Shown here piece after piece: positions 50,087-58,743 of a stretch of DNA of 64,000 nucleotides; position 1 is the stretch's first letter; every line of letters starts with the position of its first letter. The notes below the pieces were generated by a model. That model had not been told where the DNA came from. It did no database searches and saw only the letters and a program-made list of their open reading frames with translations. Both the position numbers and the translations under genes were made by a program. The stretch comes from Anaerolineae bacterium (GTDB taxonomy: Bacteria; Chloroflexota; Anaerolineae; Aggregatilineales; Phototrophicaceae): NCBI GenBank assembly GCA_021296065.1, contig JAGWBD010000001.1, forward strand, positions 1-64,000. Direction: 5' to 3'.

Positions 50087-51253
50087 CTAGACGTCGGGCG
50101 CCGGCGCCAGCGCCTCCTGCGGCAGTTGCTGACTGAACTGCTCCAGCCAGGCTTCCATGTCGAAGTCGCGGTTGAAACGTTCCATCAGGGCCTCCAGGTC
50201 GAAGTCCTCGCCAAAACGCTCCCGCAGGGCCTCCGGGTCCATGGGCAGCATGCGCCCGCGAAAGCCAAGGGGCGGCATGGTCCTGCCCTCGCCGAGAGTC
50301 ACCTCGAGTTCGATGCTCTCGCCGGCCCGCAGCAACTCCAGTTGCAGCGTTTCGCCGGGGTCATAGGCCAGCAGACGTTCGCGCAGGGTGCGACGGGCAT
50401 CGACCGGATCGCCTTCCACCGCCACGACGATGTCCTCCGCCAGCAGACCGGCGACCTCCGCCGGCGATTCCGGCAGCACGCGCAGAATCAGCGCGCCCTC
50501 GTCCAGCGTCAGTTCACGTTCCGCGGCGACGTCCGCGTTCAGGTCCAGGTATTCCACACCCAGCAGGGGCCGTCCGGCGTGTACGCGGAAGTCGAAGTCT
50601 TCCGGCAAGGCCGGCATACCCTCCCGCGGCAGAATGCTCTCGCGGGCGCCAGTGGTGGCTTCCAGTGTCAGCGCCTCACCGTCGCGTTCGACACCCAGCG
50701 AAATGTCGTCGCCCGGCTCCAGCGCGCGAATCAGATTGGCGGCCTGCAACGCTGTGTCGATGCTTTCGTCGTTGATGCTGCGCAACAGGTCACCTGCCTG
50801 CAGCCCGGCCTCGGCCGCCGGCGATTCCGGCAAGACGTCCTGTACCAGCACCCCTGCCTCGTCACTCACCAGACTGACGCCCAGAAAGGCGCTGTCGCGG
50901 AAGGCCTGCCAGCGGATGACCGGCGTCGTTGCGCTCCCCAGGGTGACGTCGAGCTCCAGCTCTTCCCCTTCACGCAGGACCGTCAACGAAATTTGCTCGC
51001 CGATGGCCAGCGCCTGGATGCTTGCTGCCAGTTCCTCTGGCGCCACGTCGACGCCGTTGACCCCGACAATGAGGTCATCCACCTGCAGCCCGGCGTCCTC
51101 TGCCGGCGAAGCGGTCTGTACCTCGCGCACAAGGGCGCCGCTGTCTTCCACCGAAAAGGCGATGCCAAGGAAGGGGCGTTCGCCTGTCTCCTGGGCCATG
51201 ACTGCGCCGCCCGTCAGCAGGGTCAGGGCCAGCAGGACATGAAGAATGCGCAT
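50087..51253 (-). CDS. Secreted protein with three PDZ domains, no protease domain
   Basis: A 388-residue protein. The start at 51253 has an AGGAGG box. A Sec signal (MRILHVLLALTLLTGGAVMA) is followed by three PDZ-like modules (~25-108, ~120-205, ~225-325), each with the FLG/LLG strand and an ESPAxxAGLxxxD carboxylate loop. No trypsin-like or tail-specific protease domain is present. The tail is acidic/helical (DPEALRERFGEDFD repeats). It is probably a periplasmic or surface adaptor recognising C-termini. Confidence 0.85.
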   Translation of the reverse strand: MRILHVLLALTLLTGGAVMAQETGERPFLGIAFSVEDSGALVREVQTASPAEDAGLQVDDLIVGVNGVDVAPEELAASIQALAIGEQISLTVLREGEELELDVTLGSATTPVIRWQAFRDSAFLGVSLVSDEAGVLVQDVLPESPAAEAGLQAGDLLRSINDESIDTALQAANLIRALEPGDDISLGVERDGEALTLEATTGARESILPREGMPALPEDFDFRVHAGRPLLGVEYLDLNADVAAERELTLDEGALILRVLPESPAEVAGLLAEDIVVAVEGDPVDARRTLRERLLAYDPGETLQLELLRAGESIELEVTLGEGRTMPPLGFRGRMLPMDPEALRERFGEDFDLEALMERFNRDFDMEAWLEQFSQQLPQEALAPAPDV

Positions 51254-51346
51254 GATCGTCCTCCTGATGCAACAATGTTTACCGTCGCAGAGCATGGCTG
51301 CGAAGCCTGTGAAATGCGTAAATGTCGGCTTAACGTCCGGTGAGAG

Positions 51347-52381
51347 TTAGCGCTCTTCCTCGTTGTGGTTGTCGCCCCGCATACGGCGCGTGAGAAAGTC
51401 GCCCATCAGACCGGACATCAACATGCCGGAGGGTGAGGGCAGGTCGGACTTGCGTTCGTCGGCGTCCCAGCGGTTGTTGCTGCGACGGTTGATCCAGGCG
51501 CTGTATTCCTCTTCGGCGCCGGTCACGAGGGCTTCCAGCGCATCGCGGTCTCCCTCGGCCAGCGCTGTGCGGGCCTGTTGCAGGGTGTCCAGCAGGCCAT
51601 CGAGCCAGCGCAGCAGGGGTTCGCGGTTGTGCAGCCACTGGTCTCGCAGGTCATCCGGATGCCGGTCGAAGAGCTGGTGGGTCAGGCGACCGAAGGGCGG
51701 GTTGGTCAGGCGCTGCAGGTCGTTCCAGCCCGGGCTGTGGGCCAGACTGTGGAAACTGGCCACGCCCAGCAGCGCGGGCAAATCGACCGTGGCCGCGCTC
51801 AGGGTGTCATGCTCCAGCGCGTCCATAAAATGCGGCGTCGCGCCCAGCAGGGTGCTGAAGTCGCTGGCCAGTTCAACGGCTGCGCGCGAGCATTCCGGCG
51901 CAGGCATCAGCAACATGTTGCCGTCGTCGAAGAGGTCTTCCGCGGCGTGGTCGGCGTCGTCGACGCCGTCAAAGAGGTAGCGGGCGTTGACGACCGGCGT
52001 CGCCTGCACCAGGTGCGCCTCCGCGGGCAGGTATTCCTGCGCCAGGCGGGAAGCCGGCGCCTTCAGTTGCGCCATGTCGAGCACCACCGCGCCTGACTGC
52101 AGGCTGTCCGCCAGGGCCTGCCATGCCTGACCTTGCTCCGGCAGTGGCAGGGCCAGCACGACGATGTCGCGCTCGCGCGCGGCGCGCGCCAGGTTGCGTT
52201 CGATTTTGTCGCAGATTTTGGCGCGTTTGGCCGTCTCCAGAATGCCGGGGCGCGGGTCGGCGCCGCGGACGTCAAAGTGTTGCGGGGCCCGCTTGTTGCG
52301 GTTGCAGCGCCGCAGCGCCAGCGCGACCGAACTGCCGGTGCGGTCCAGACCGATGATCGTCACGGTGATGGTTTTGGCCAT
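51347..52381 (-). CDS. Prephenate-dehydrogenase-like NAD(P)-binding protein
   Basis: A 344-residue protein with an AGGAG box before its ATG. An N-terminal Rossmann domain (IIGLDRTGSSVALAL, ~9-23) is followed by a helical TyrA-like dimerisation region. The usual GxGxxG is degenerate (GLDRTG). The catalytic His of TyrA cannot be placed securely (GLLLP-equivalent lost). An oxidoreductase of unknown substrate is possible. It follows the HD-domain gene on the same strand. Confidence 0.72.
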   Translation of the reverse strand: MAKTITVTIIGLDRTGSSVALALRRCNRNKRAPQHFDVRGADPRPGILETAKRAKICDKIERNLARAARERDIVVLALPLPEQGQAWQALADSLQSGAVVLDMAQLKAPASRLAQEYLPAEAHLVQATPVVNARYLFDGVDDADHAAEDLFDDGNMLLMPAPECSRAAVELASDFSTLLGATPHFMDALEHDTLSAATVDLPALLGVASFHSLAHSPGWNDLQRLTNPPFGRLTHQLFDRHPDDLRDQWLHNREPLLRWLDGLLDTLQQARTALAEGDRDALEALVTGAEEEYSAWINRRSNNRWDADERKSDLPSPSGMLMSGLMGDFLTRRMRGDNHNEEER

Positions 52382-52441
52382 AGGGTTGCTCCTGCCTGTT
52401 GCGCTCCATTATAGCGATAGCGATTGGGTGGTTGTGTTCGG

Positions 52442-52945
52442 TTAACTGCGCTCGTCCGCCGCGCGCAGCCGCGCCAGGTCAAAATCGTCGCCCGCATCCC
52501 CCGCGTGCTGCCCGATCAGCCAGGTGGCGCGTTCGCTGGCGCCGGCCGCGCGCGCCAGTTGCGCCCCCCAGGCGGGGTGTTGTTCGCTGAGCAGGAAGGG
52601 CCGCGCCAGCGGGTCCGTTTCGCTGCCCCGCGCCAGGCGGCCGGCCAGGGCCGGCGCCAGCCGTGGCAACAGCACCACCAGCACGCGTTGCCACAGGGGG
52701 AAGGGCCAGCGAGTCTTGCCGACGTCGTGCAGCAGGGCGGCCACCGCCAGATCCGGCGTCACCTCGCCCTCTGCCTGCAGCGCGCGCAACACGCGCAGGC
52801 TGTGCAACTGTTCGCTACGCCGCAGGCGCCCGAAGCATTGCTGCAATTCCGGCGAGAGGTGTCGCGCCACCTGCGCCCTGTCGATCGGCTGCGCAAAGGC
52901 CATCAGGGCATGCAGCCCCTGGCGCAGGCGACGCCAGGCGCCCAA
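52442..52945 (-). CDS. HD-domain protein
   Basis: A 167-residue metal-dependent phosphohydrolase-fold protein. HD motifs: His in EQLHSLRVLRAL (~48), LLHDVGKTRW (~71-80) with the His-Asp pair, and a distal His/Asp in LIGQHAGDAGDD (~143-154). The predicted TTG start at 52945 is one base after the stop of the membrane peptidase gene; an ATG at 52903 is an alternative. Substrate is unknown (nucleotide or cyclic nucleotide typical). Confidence 0.82.
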   Translation of the reverse strand: MGAWRRLRQGLHALMAFAQPIDRAQVARHLSPELQQCFGRLRRSEQLHSLRVLRALQAEGEVTPDLAVAALLHDVGKTRWPFPLWQRVLVVLLPRLAPALAGRLARGSETDPLARPFLLSEQHPAWGAQLARAAGASERATWLIGQHAGDAGDDFDLARLRAADERS

Positions 52946-52946
52946 C

Positions 52947-53606
52947 TTAACCCAGCAGCAGGCGCGTAAGACGGAAGGCCGGCCCGCTCACCAACATGCC
53001 GAAGAGATTGAAGATGCCGCTGAAACTGAGCAGAATCAGGGCGAAGAAGGCGTACTGGCTGTACTGACGCCATTGCGGGCTGCCCCAGTTCCAGGCCTGT
53101 TGCGGGGGCAGCAGGGCGTAGACCACGTGCCAGCCATCCAGCGGAAAAAGCGGCAGCAGGTTGAACAGGCAGAGCAGCGCGTTGATGAAGACGATGGTCC
53201 AGATCATGGTGGCCACCGGCCGCACCAGCGCCAGTGGCAACGCGCCGGAGCGTAGCAGGGGCTCCATCATCTGGTAAAGCAGGCCGAAGAGCAGCGCCAG
53301 CAGCAGGTTGGCCAGGGGGCCGGCGGCCACCGCCGCCAGATAGCCGTAGCGCGGGTTGCGCATGCGCTGCGCGGAGATCGGCGCGGAGCCGAGGATGCCG
53401 AAGCCAAGCAGCGCGAACATCAGCCAGCCCAGCCAGTTGATGTGTACCAGCGGGTTCAGCGTGAGACGACCCTGTTGCGACGGCACGGGGTCGCCCATCA
53501 GGTGCGCGACGAAATTGTGGGCGAATTCGTGCACCGTCATGCCCAGGCCGACGGCCACTATGGCGCCCAGAATGCCTTCCAGCGAAATGTTGCCGAGCAA
53601 CAGCAC
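52947..53606 (-). CDS. Site-2-protease-like M50 metallopeptidase
   Basis: A 219-residue intramembrane peptidase. The zinc motif HExxH is in TVHEFAHNFVAH (~26-30), and the third ligand Asp is in NLLPLFPLDGWHV (~146-158). About six hydrophobic segments are seen. It starts with GTG. PDZ and CBS domains are absent, as in the rhomboid-sized M50B subgroup, whose substrates are mostly unknown. Divergent TATACT boxes (53642-53686) separate it from the DUF951 gene. Confidence 0.9.
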   Translation of the reverse strand: MLLLGNISLEGILGAIVAVGLGMTVHEFAHNFVAHLMGDPVPSQQGRLTLNPLVHINWLGWLMFALLGFGILGSAPISAQRMRNPRYGYLAAVAAGPLANLLLALLFGLLYQMMEPLLRSGALPLALVRPVATMIWTIVFINALLCLFNLLPLFPLDGWHVVYALLPPQQAWNWGSPQWRQYSQYAFFALILLSFSGIFNLFGMLVSGPAFRLTRLLLG

Positions 53607-53641
53607 AGGACGCTCCCTGCTTCAGGTGGGTCAGCCCCGGC

Positions 53642-53686
53642 AGTATAGCATAGTCCCTGTGCAGTCCCGCGCGACTGCGCTATACT
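53642..53686. promoter_or_regulatory. Divergent -10 elements between M50 and DUF951 genes
   Basis: AGTATA at 53642-53647 (TATACT on the minus strand, toward the peptidase) and TATACT at 53681-53686 (plus strand, toward DUF951). Neither has a strong -35. The two boxes share the GC-TATACTG-type context found at other gene starts in this window. Confidence 0.45.
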
Positions 53687-53708
53687 TTTTTTGCGGGCGG
53701 AGGCAACC

Positions 53709-53906
53709 ATGGCCGACGTGCAGGAGGTTCAGGTTGACGACCGCGTGCAGCTTCGCAAGCCACATCCCTGTGGCAGCGATATCTGGGTCGTCTACCGCAT
53801 CGGGGCGGACATTGGTCTGCGTTGCAGCGCTTGCCAGCGCAGGGTCTTGTTGACGCGCAGGGAATTCAACAAACGCGCGAAACGGCTCCTGCGCGGGGCC
53901 TTGTAG
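53709..53906 (+). CDS. DUF951 family protein
   Basis: A 65-residue small protein. Family-typical blocks: VQLRKPHPCGSDIW (~14-27), IGADIGLRCSACQRRVLLTRREFNKR (~31-56). Three conserved cysteines (two in CSAC) suggest a zinc site. Homologues in Bacillota, Chloroflexota and cyanobacteria have no established role. The start is at 53709 (MADVQEV). Confidence 0.9.
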   Translation: MADVQEVQVDDRVQLRKPHPCGSDIWVVYRIGADIGLRCSACQRRVLLTRREFNKRAKRLLRGAL

Positions 53907-53944
53907 ACGCGGCTCCCGAATACGATCGCGCGGAAACTCGAGGC

Positions 53945-55180
53945 ATGTTGCTCCAGACGGACAAAACAAGGCGCATCCTGATCCTGATGTCCGATACCGG
54001 CGGCGGACACCGCGCCGCGGCCGAGGCCATCCGTGAGGCGCTCTACCGCGAACCCGGGCCGCAGGCCGTCGCCGTCGAGTTGGTGGACGTCTTCCGCGAT
54101 TACTCGCCCGCGCCCTTCAAGTACCTGCCGGAGATTTACCCCTGGTGGGTCAACAACAGCAAGCAGTCCTGGGGCGCCGGCTACAAACTTTCCAACACGC
54201 GCCAGCGCGCCCGCATTCTCTCCACCACGATTTTCCATACCCTGGAACTGGGGCTGAAGCGCCTGCTGCGCGAGCACCCGGCGGATGTCATCGTCTGCGT
54301 ACACTCGGCCCTGGCGCGCCCCACCATGAAGGCCATGCAGAGTTTGCCGGGCCGCGCCTCATTTGTGGTGGTCGTGACGGACCTCGTCTCCACCCACCAC
54401 ATGTGGTACGAGCGCCGCGCCGAGCGCACCCTGGTGCCCACCGCAGCGGCCTATGCGCGCGGCCTGGAAAACGGCATGACGCAGGACCAGTTACGACTCA
54501 CCGGCCTGCCGGTGCACCCGAATTTCATCGACGGCCTGACCGACCGGGCCAGCGCGCGCGAACGGCTGGGACTTGACCCGCATCAACCGGTCGTGCTGCT
54601 GGTGGGCGGCGTGGACGGCATGGGCCCGGTCTACCGCACGGCGCTGGCCATCAACGAGCGGCGGCCACAATGCCAGCTGCTGGTCATCACCGGCCGCAAC
54701 GCGACCCTGCGCCAGCGTCTGCAGTCGGTCGTCTGGAACCAGCCCACGCGCATCTACGGCTTTCGCCGCGACATGCCTGTCGTGCTGGCGGCGACCGACA
54801 TCATCGTCACCAAGGCGGGGCCGGCCACCATCAGCGAGGCCTGCATCGCCGGCGTCCCGCTGATCCTCTACGATGCCATCCCGGGTCAGGAGACCGGCAA
54901 CGTCGACTGGGTCATCGAGCACGGTGTCGGCGTCTTCACGCCCGAGCCGCGCGAGATCGGCGACACGCTGCTCGCCTGGCTGGCCGAAGGGCCGCAGGGC
55001 CTGCAACGTCGCTCGCAGCGGGCGCGCGCCCAGGCCCGCCCCAACGCCGTCTTTGAGATCGCCGCCGACATCTGGCACCAGGCGCAGCAGGGGCCGCAGG
55101 CGACGCGCGGCAAGCCGCTGCTGCTGCACGGCATCGAGGACCTCGCCGCCGCCACCCGCCGCCTCACGCGGGACCTGTAG
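53945..55180 (+). CDS. MGDG-synthase/UgtP-like glycosyltransferase (GT28)
   Basis: A 411-residue GT-B enzyme. The N-terminal MGDG_synth domain shows LILMSDTGGGHRAAAEAIREAL (~14-35), PEIYPWWVN and VSTHHMWY; the C-terminal domain has GGVDGMGP, AATDIIVTKAGPATISEA (~284-301) and YDAIPGQETGNVDWV. These motifs bind diacylglycerol acceptor and UDP-sugar in MGDG and diglucosyldiacylglycerol synthases. It likely makes membrane glycolipids. The start at 53945 avoids overlap with the DUF951 gene. Confidence 0.92.
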   Translation: MLLQTDKTRRILILMSDTGGGHRAAAEAIREALYREPGPQAVAVELVDVFRDYSPAPFKYLPEIYPWWVNNSKQSWGAGYKLSNTRQRARILSTTIFHTLELGLKRLLREHPADVIVCVHSALARPTMKAMQSLPGRASFVVVVTDLVSTHHMWYERRAERTLVPTAAAYARGLENGMTQDQLRLTGLPVHPNFIDGLTDRASARERLGLDPHQPVVLLVGGVDGMGPVYRTALAINERRPQCQLLVITGRNATLRQRLQSVVWNQPTRIYGFRRDMPVVLAATDIIVTKAGPATISEACIAGVPLILYDAIPGQETGNVDWVIEHGVGVFTPEPREIGDTLLAWLAEGPQGLQRRSQRARAQARPNAVFEIAADIWHQAQQGPQATRGKPLLLHGIEDLAAATRRLTRDL

Positions 55181-55229
55181 CCAGTCACCTACTTCGTTCT
55201 CTCATCGCAGCCACAAGGTAGCCCCGAAA

Positions 55230-56030
55230 ATGACAATTTGCGTAAGTGTGAAAACTCGTGACGGGGTCGTGTTGGGCACGGACAGCATGTCGACGGTGAC
55301 TCTTTTCGGCAATGATGGTCAATCGATGGCACAAAAAACATACAGCAATGCCCGAAAACTTGTTCAGATAGGTGAACTGCCTGTAGGAGTTTTTGCTTAC
55401 GGGTTGGGCAATTTGGGGCCACGCACAGTCATTAGCCACATACTTGAATACAGTCGCGCACTCGAACCGGGTAGTGACTGGAGAGTGGAAGGCATCGCTG
55501 CGGGATTGTCAGAGCACATGTCACGGGAATACAGTGCGATACATGCTGATATCGAACCCGGACCTGTCCTGGGTTTACATGTAGCCGGGTACTCGGATGG
55601 TTCTTCCCTGTCGGAAGAGTGGGAAATGGAATTCCCTGACCCACCCGGCCCCAATCTTGAGATGGACAGCCATGAGTTCCGGGTAAACCGGGAGGGTGTA
55701 ACATTTCCGTTTGGACGGCTGTTTCATGGATTCGATCCCGGAATTGTGAAGATTTTGCTGGAGGAAGGTGTCGAACAGAAATTGTTGCAGAAGTCGTAGA
55801 CTGAATCTCCGCTCGTGCCGCAAGTTTCATTTTCTGCAATGCCTCTCCAGGATGCCATCAACTTCGCAGTTTACGTATTGCGAACGACGATCGGATTCAC
55901 CTCGTTTGAAGCAGGACCGGCGATGTGTGGTGGTCCGCTTCAGATTGCAGATTTATCTGGGGAGACGCGGTTCCAGTGGGTTAACAAGCCAGAATTCAGG
56001 ATTCCGGAGGACACCAATGGGTGGGTATGA
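55230..56030 (+). pseudogene. Proteasome-like Ntn-hydrolase interrupted by an in-frame amber codon
   Basis: The first 189 residues (55230-55799) look like a proteasome/HslV-type Ntn hydrolase. Thr2 would be the N-terminal nucleophile after Met removal (MTICVSVKT), with Asp18 (VVLGTDS) and Lys43 (SNARKLVQIG) as possible partners. The reading frame stops at TAG 55797-55799 but continues in the same frame to 56030 (77 further codons; VSFSAMPLQDAINFAVYVLRTTIGF, MCGGPLQIADL, FQWV), which reads as the missing C-terminus. Either a recent nonsense mutation (CAG to TAG is one change), readthrough, or two polypeptides. The DNA is AT-richer than its surroundings. Confidence 0.75.
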
Positions 56031-56193
56031 GCGGTCTGATGAATGGAAATATAATCAGTCGGGCAAGGTGAGACTTACCGGAGAGCCTGTTTCGGCGGTT
56101 GTCGTCCTTGACAAAAAATACTCCCAATCCGGGCCCTTCGTGCCAGGCGAACGCGTGTGCCGACCATATCCGCCGTTGATTCCGAAGCAATAG
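56017..56193 (+). CDS. Small ORF with strong Shine-Dalgarno, unknown
   Basis: A 58-residue peptide starting with ATG 56017, six bases after GGAGG (56006-56010). It overlaps the end of the proteasome-like reading frame by 14 nt in another frame. Sequence features: N-terminal acidic/aromatic part, a beta-like SAVVVLDKKY and a proline-rich end. No family is recognised. The strong ribosome-binding site and tight overlap argue that it is translated. Confidence 0.5.
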   Translation: MGGYERSDEWKYNQSGKVRLTGEPVSAVVVLDKKYSQSGPFVPGERVCRPYPPLIPKQ

Positions 56194-56342
56194 AAGGGCA
56201 AGGGCTGGCGGACCCTGCAAGCCGCCCCAATCAGTGATTCTCAAAGATTAACGTCGTTGCAGCGCGCGCAACCCGATTGCAGCGTCTGACATTCGCGTGT
56301 ACCATGCCCCGTCTTGCCCATCGTTGCCGGAGGCGCTGACGC

Positions 56343-57422
56343 ATGAAGGCGGTCATTCTCGCGGCGGGTCAGGGGACCCGTCTGCGACCGGTCACCCTCA
56401 CCATGCCCAAACCGCTGGTGCCTGTCGCCAACAAGGCCCTCATTGAGTACTCCATCGACCTGCTGCGCGAGGCCGGCCTGACCGACATCGGCATCGTCGT
56501 CAACAGCATGGGCTCGCCCATTCCCAGGCAGCTTGGCGATGGCCGCCAGCTGGGCGTCCGCCTGGAATACATCGTGCAGGAGGTGCAACGGGGTCTGGCG
56601 CATGCCGCCAGCCTGGCGCAGCCTTTCACCGGCGACGAGCCTTTCTGCATGTTCCTCGGCGACAACGTCTTCAAGGACCGCCTCGGCGATTTGCTGGCCT
56701 CCTTCCCGGGTTCAGATGCCGAGGCCGCGGTGGCCCTGACCGAGGTGCCGGACCCGGAGCGCTTTGGCATCGCCGAGCTGGACAGCAATTGCGGCAGAAT
56801 CCGGCGGGTGGTGGAAAAGCCGCAAAACCCGGTCTCCAACCTGGCCATCTCCGGCGTCTATCTCTTCCGCCCCTCGATCTTTGAGGCCATTGATCATATT
56901 CAGCCTTCCTGGCGCAACGAACTGGAGATCACCGACGCCATCGGCTGGCTCATCGGCCAGGGGAAACACGTCCAGCCCTACATCCTGCAGGGCTGGTGGA
57001 TCGACGCCGGCAAGCCTGAATCCATCATTCAGGCCAACCAGGTGCTGCTGGGTGAATTGCCCTACACACCACCGCCCACGGATCGTCGCCAGGTCTGTGA
57101 ACATTCCGATGTCTCGCACCGTGTGCTCATTGGCCGTGACAGCCAGGTGATCCACAGCGTGGTGCGGGGCCCGGTCATCATTGGTGAGAATGTGCGTATC
57201 ATCAACAGCTACGTCGGCCCCTACACCGCCATCGGCAACAACGTGGTCGTCGAGGGCAGCGAGATCGAGGACAGCATCGTCATGAAGGACTGCGTCATCC
57301 GCAACATGCCGGGCCGCATCGATTCCAGCCTGCTGGCGGACAATTCGCAGGTCACCTCGGCCGAACACGTGCCGGCCGCCCACCGCCTGATCCTCGCCGA
57401 GAACAGCTACGTCCAACTCTAG
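56343..57422 (+). CDS. rmlA: Glucose-1-phosphate thymidylyltransferase, long form
   Basis: A 359-residue nucleotidyltransferase. The N-terminal catalytic domain starts MKAVILAAGQGTRLRP, with the LGDNVF metal site and VVEKPQNPVSNLAISGVYLF. The C-terminal left-handed beta-helix (~240-355) is typical of long RmlA/actinobacterial-archaeal forms, and differs from the short proteobacterial enzyme. It makes dTDP-glucose or a related nucleotide sugar. RmlB, C and D are not adjacent. Confidence 0.9.
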   Translation: MKAVILAAGQGTRLRPVTLTMPKPLVPVANKALIEYSIDLLREAGLTDIGIVVNSMGSPIPRQLGDGRQLGVRLEYIVQEVQRGLAHAASLAQPFTGDEPFCMFLGDNVFKDRLGDLLASFPGSDAEAAVALTEVPDPERFGIAELDSNCGRIRRVVEKPQNPVSNLAISGVYLFRPSIFEAIDHIQPSWRNELEITDAIGWLIGQGKHVQPYILQGWWIDAGKPESIIQANQVLLGELPYTPPPTDRRQVCEHSDVSHRVLIGRDSQVIHSVVRGPVIIGENVRIINSYVGPYTAIGNNVVVEGSEIEDSIVMKDCVIRNMPGRIDSSLLADNSQVTSAEHVPAAHRLILAENSYVQL

Positions 57423-57530
57423 CCGCTGCCGCGCTTCAACAAGATACGCCTGAACGCAGGGTCCGCTACGGGTCTTTGCGCTCGCGATTCGGGCTACAAT
57501 TTGTCGATCTACGTTGGCGCGGAGGGGGCC

Positions 57531-58733
57531 ATGGCTGGCATGAAGCGACGCGATTTCCTGAAGCAGCTTGCCGCCCTGGCGACCCTGTCGCAACTGCCTG
57601 GCCTGCCGGTCGCGCTGGCGCAGCTGGAAATGGACGACGCGCTGGCGGCCTTGCTGCAGGAGCTGGGCAAGAGCGCGGACATGACCGTCTATCGCGCGGA
57701 CCCGCTCAACGCCGGCTCCCCGCTGGAGCCGCTGCGCGCCACGCACGAGACGCCCGCGGACATTTTTTACGTACGCAACCATGCGCCGCTGCCCGCGCTG
57801 GACGCGGACAGCTGGCGCCTTGAGGTCGATGGTCTGGTGGAGCGGCCCCTGTCGCTCGGTCTGGCGGCGCTGCGGCGCGACTTTCCGCGCCATGAGCAGG
57901 AGGCCACGCTGCAATGCGCCGGCTTCCGCCGCCAGGAGATGCTCAACGAGGACAATGCCGGCGGCGCCCTGCTGTGGTGCAGCGATGCCATCAGCAACGG
58001 GCGCTGGGCCGGCGTACGCCTGCGCGACGTGCTGGAGGCGGCCGGCGTGCAGGCAGGGGCCGTGCACGTGGCGGCGCTGGGCCTCGACGAGATCGTGAAA
58101 GGCGCCGCGACCTTCGGCCTGGGTGGCTCAATTACACTGGAAAAAGCGCTCGGGGACGAACTGCTGCTGGCCGACGAATTGAACGGCGCACCCCTGCCGG
58201 CCGCGCATGGCTGGCCGCTGCGCCTGGTGGTGCCCGGCTACATCGGCGCCCGCAGCGTCAAGTGGCTGGGACGCCTGACGCTGCAGGCGGATCAATCCGA
58301 CAATCATTACCAGCAGCGGGCCTACAAGCATTTCCCGCCCGACGTCAGCGCGGAGACGGCGGACTGGCCTGCGGCCGATTCGCTGGGCGAGTTACGGCTC
58401 AACTCGGTCTTCATCTCGCCGGAGGCGGATGCCGAATTGCCGGCCGGGCCTCTGCGGCTGGCCGGCATCGCCATCGACAGCCAGCCGGTCGCCGCCGTCG
58501 AGTTTTCGCTGGATGGCGGGGCAAGCTGGCAGGCAGCCGGACTTTCCGGAGAGGGCCGCTGGAGCTGGCGCTTTTGGGCAGCGCAGGTGGACCTGACGCC
58601 CGGAGATTATGAACTGGTGCTGCGGGCGCGCGACCAGGCGGGCAATACCCAGCCCGAGAAGGTAGAGGAAATCTGGAATTTCAAGGGCTACATGACCAAT
58701 CACTGGCAGCGCCGCAGCATCCGCGTGGTCTGA
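57531..58733 (+). CDS. Tat-exported sulfite-oxidase-like molybdoenzyme
   Basis: A 400-residue protein. The start at 57531 has a GGAGGGGG box. The Tat signal is KRRDFLKQLAA followed by a hydrophobic stretch. The Moco domain (~70-290) contains the Mo-coordinating Cys129 (LQCAGFRRQEM). The C-terminal dimerisation domain (~295-395) is Ig-like. No haem b5 domain is present, so electrons must pass to a separate carrier. It probably oxidises sulfite or reduces an S/N-oxide outside the membrane. Confidence 0.9.
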   Translation: MAGMKRRDFLKQLAALATLSQLPGLPVALAQLEMDDALAALLQELGKSADMTVYRADPLNAGSPLEPLRATHETPADIFYVRNHAPLPALDADSWRLEVDGLVERPLSLGLAALRRDFPRHEQEATLQCAGFRRQEMLNEDNAGGALLWCSDAISNGRWAGVRLRDVLEAAGVQAGAVHVAALGLDEIVKGAATFGLGGSITLEKALGDELLLADELNGAPLPAAHGWPLRLVVPGYIGARSVKWLGRLTLQADQSDNHYQQRAYKHFPPDVSAETADWPAADSLGELRLNSVFISPEADAELPAGPLRLAGIAIDSQPVAAVEFSLDGGASWQAAGLSGEGRWSWRFWAAQVDLTPGDYELVLRARDQAGNTQPEKVEEIWNFKGYMTNHWQRRSIRVV

Positions 58734-58743
58734 ATCGGCGGCT

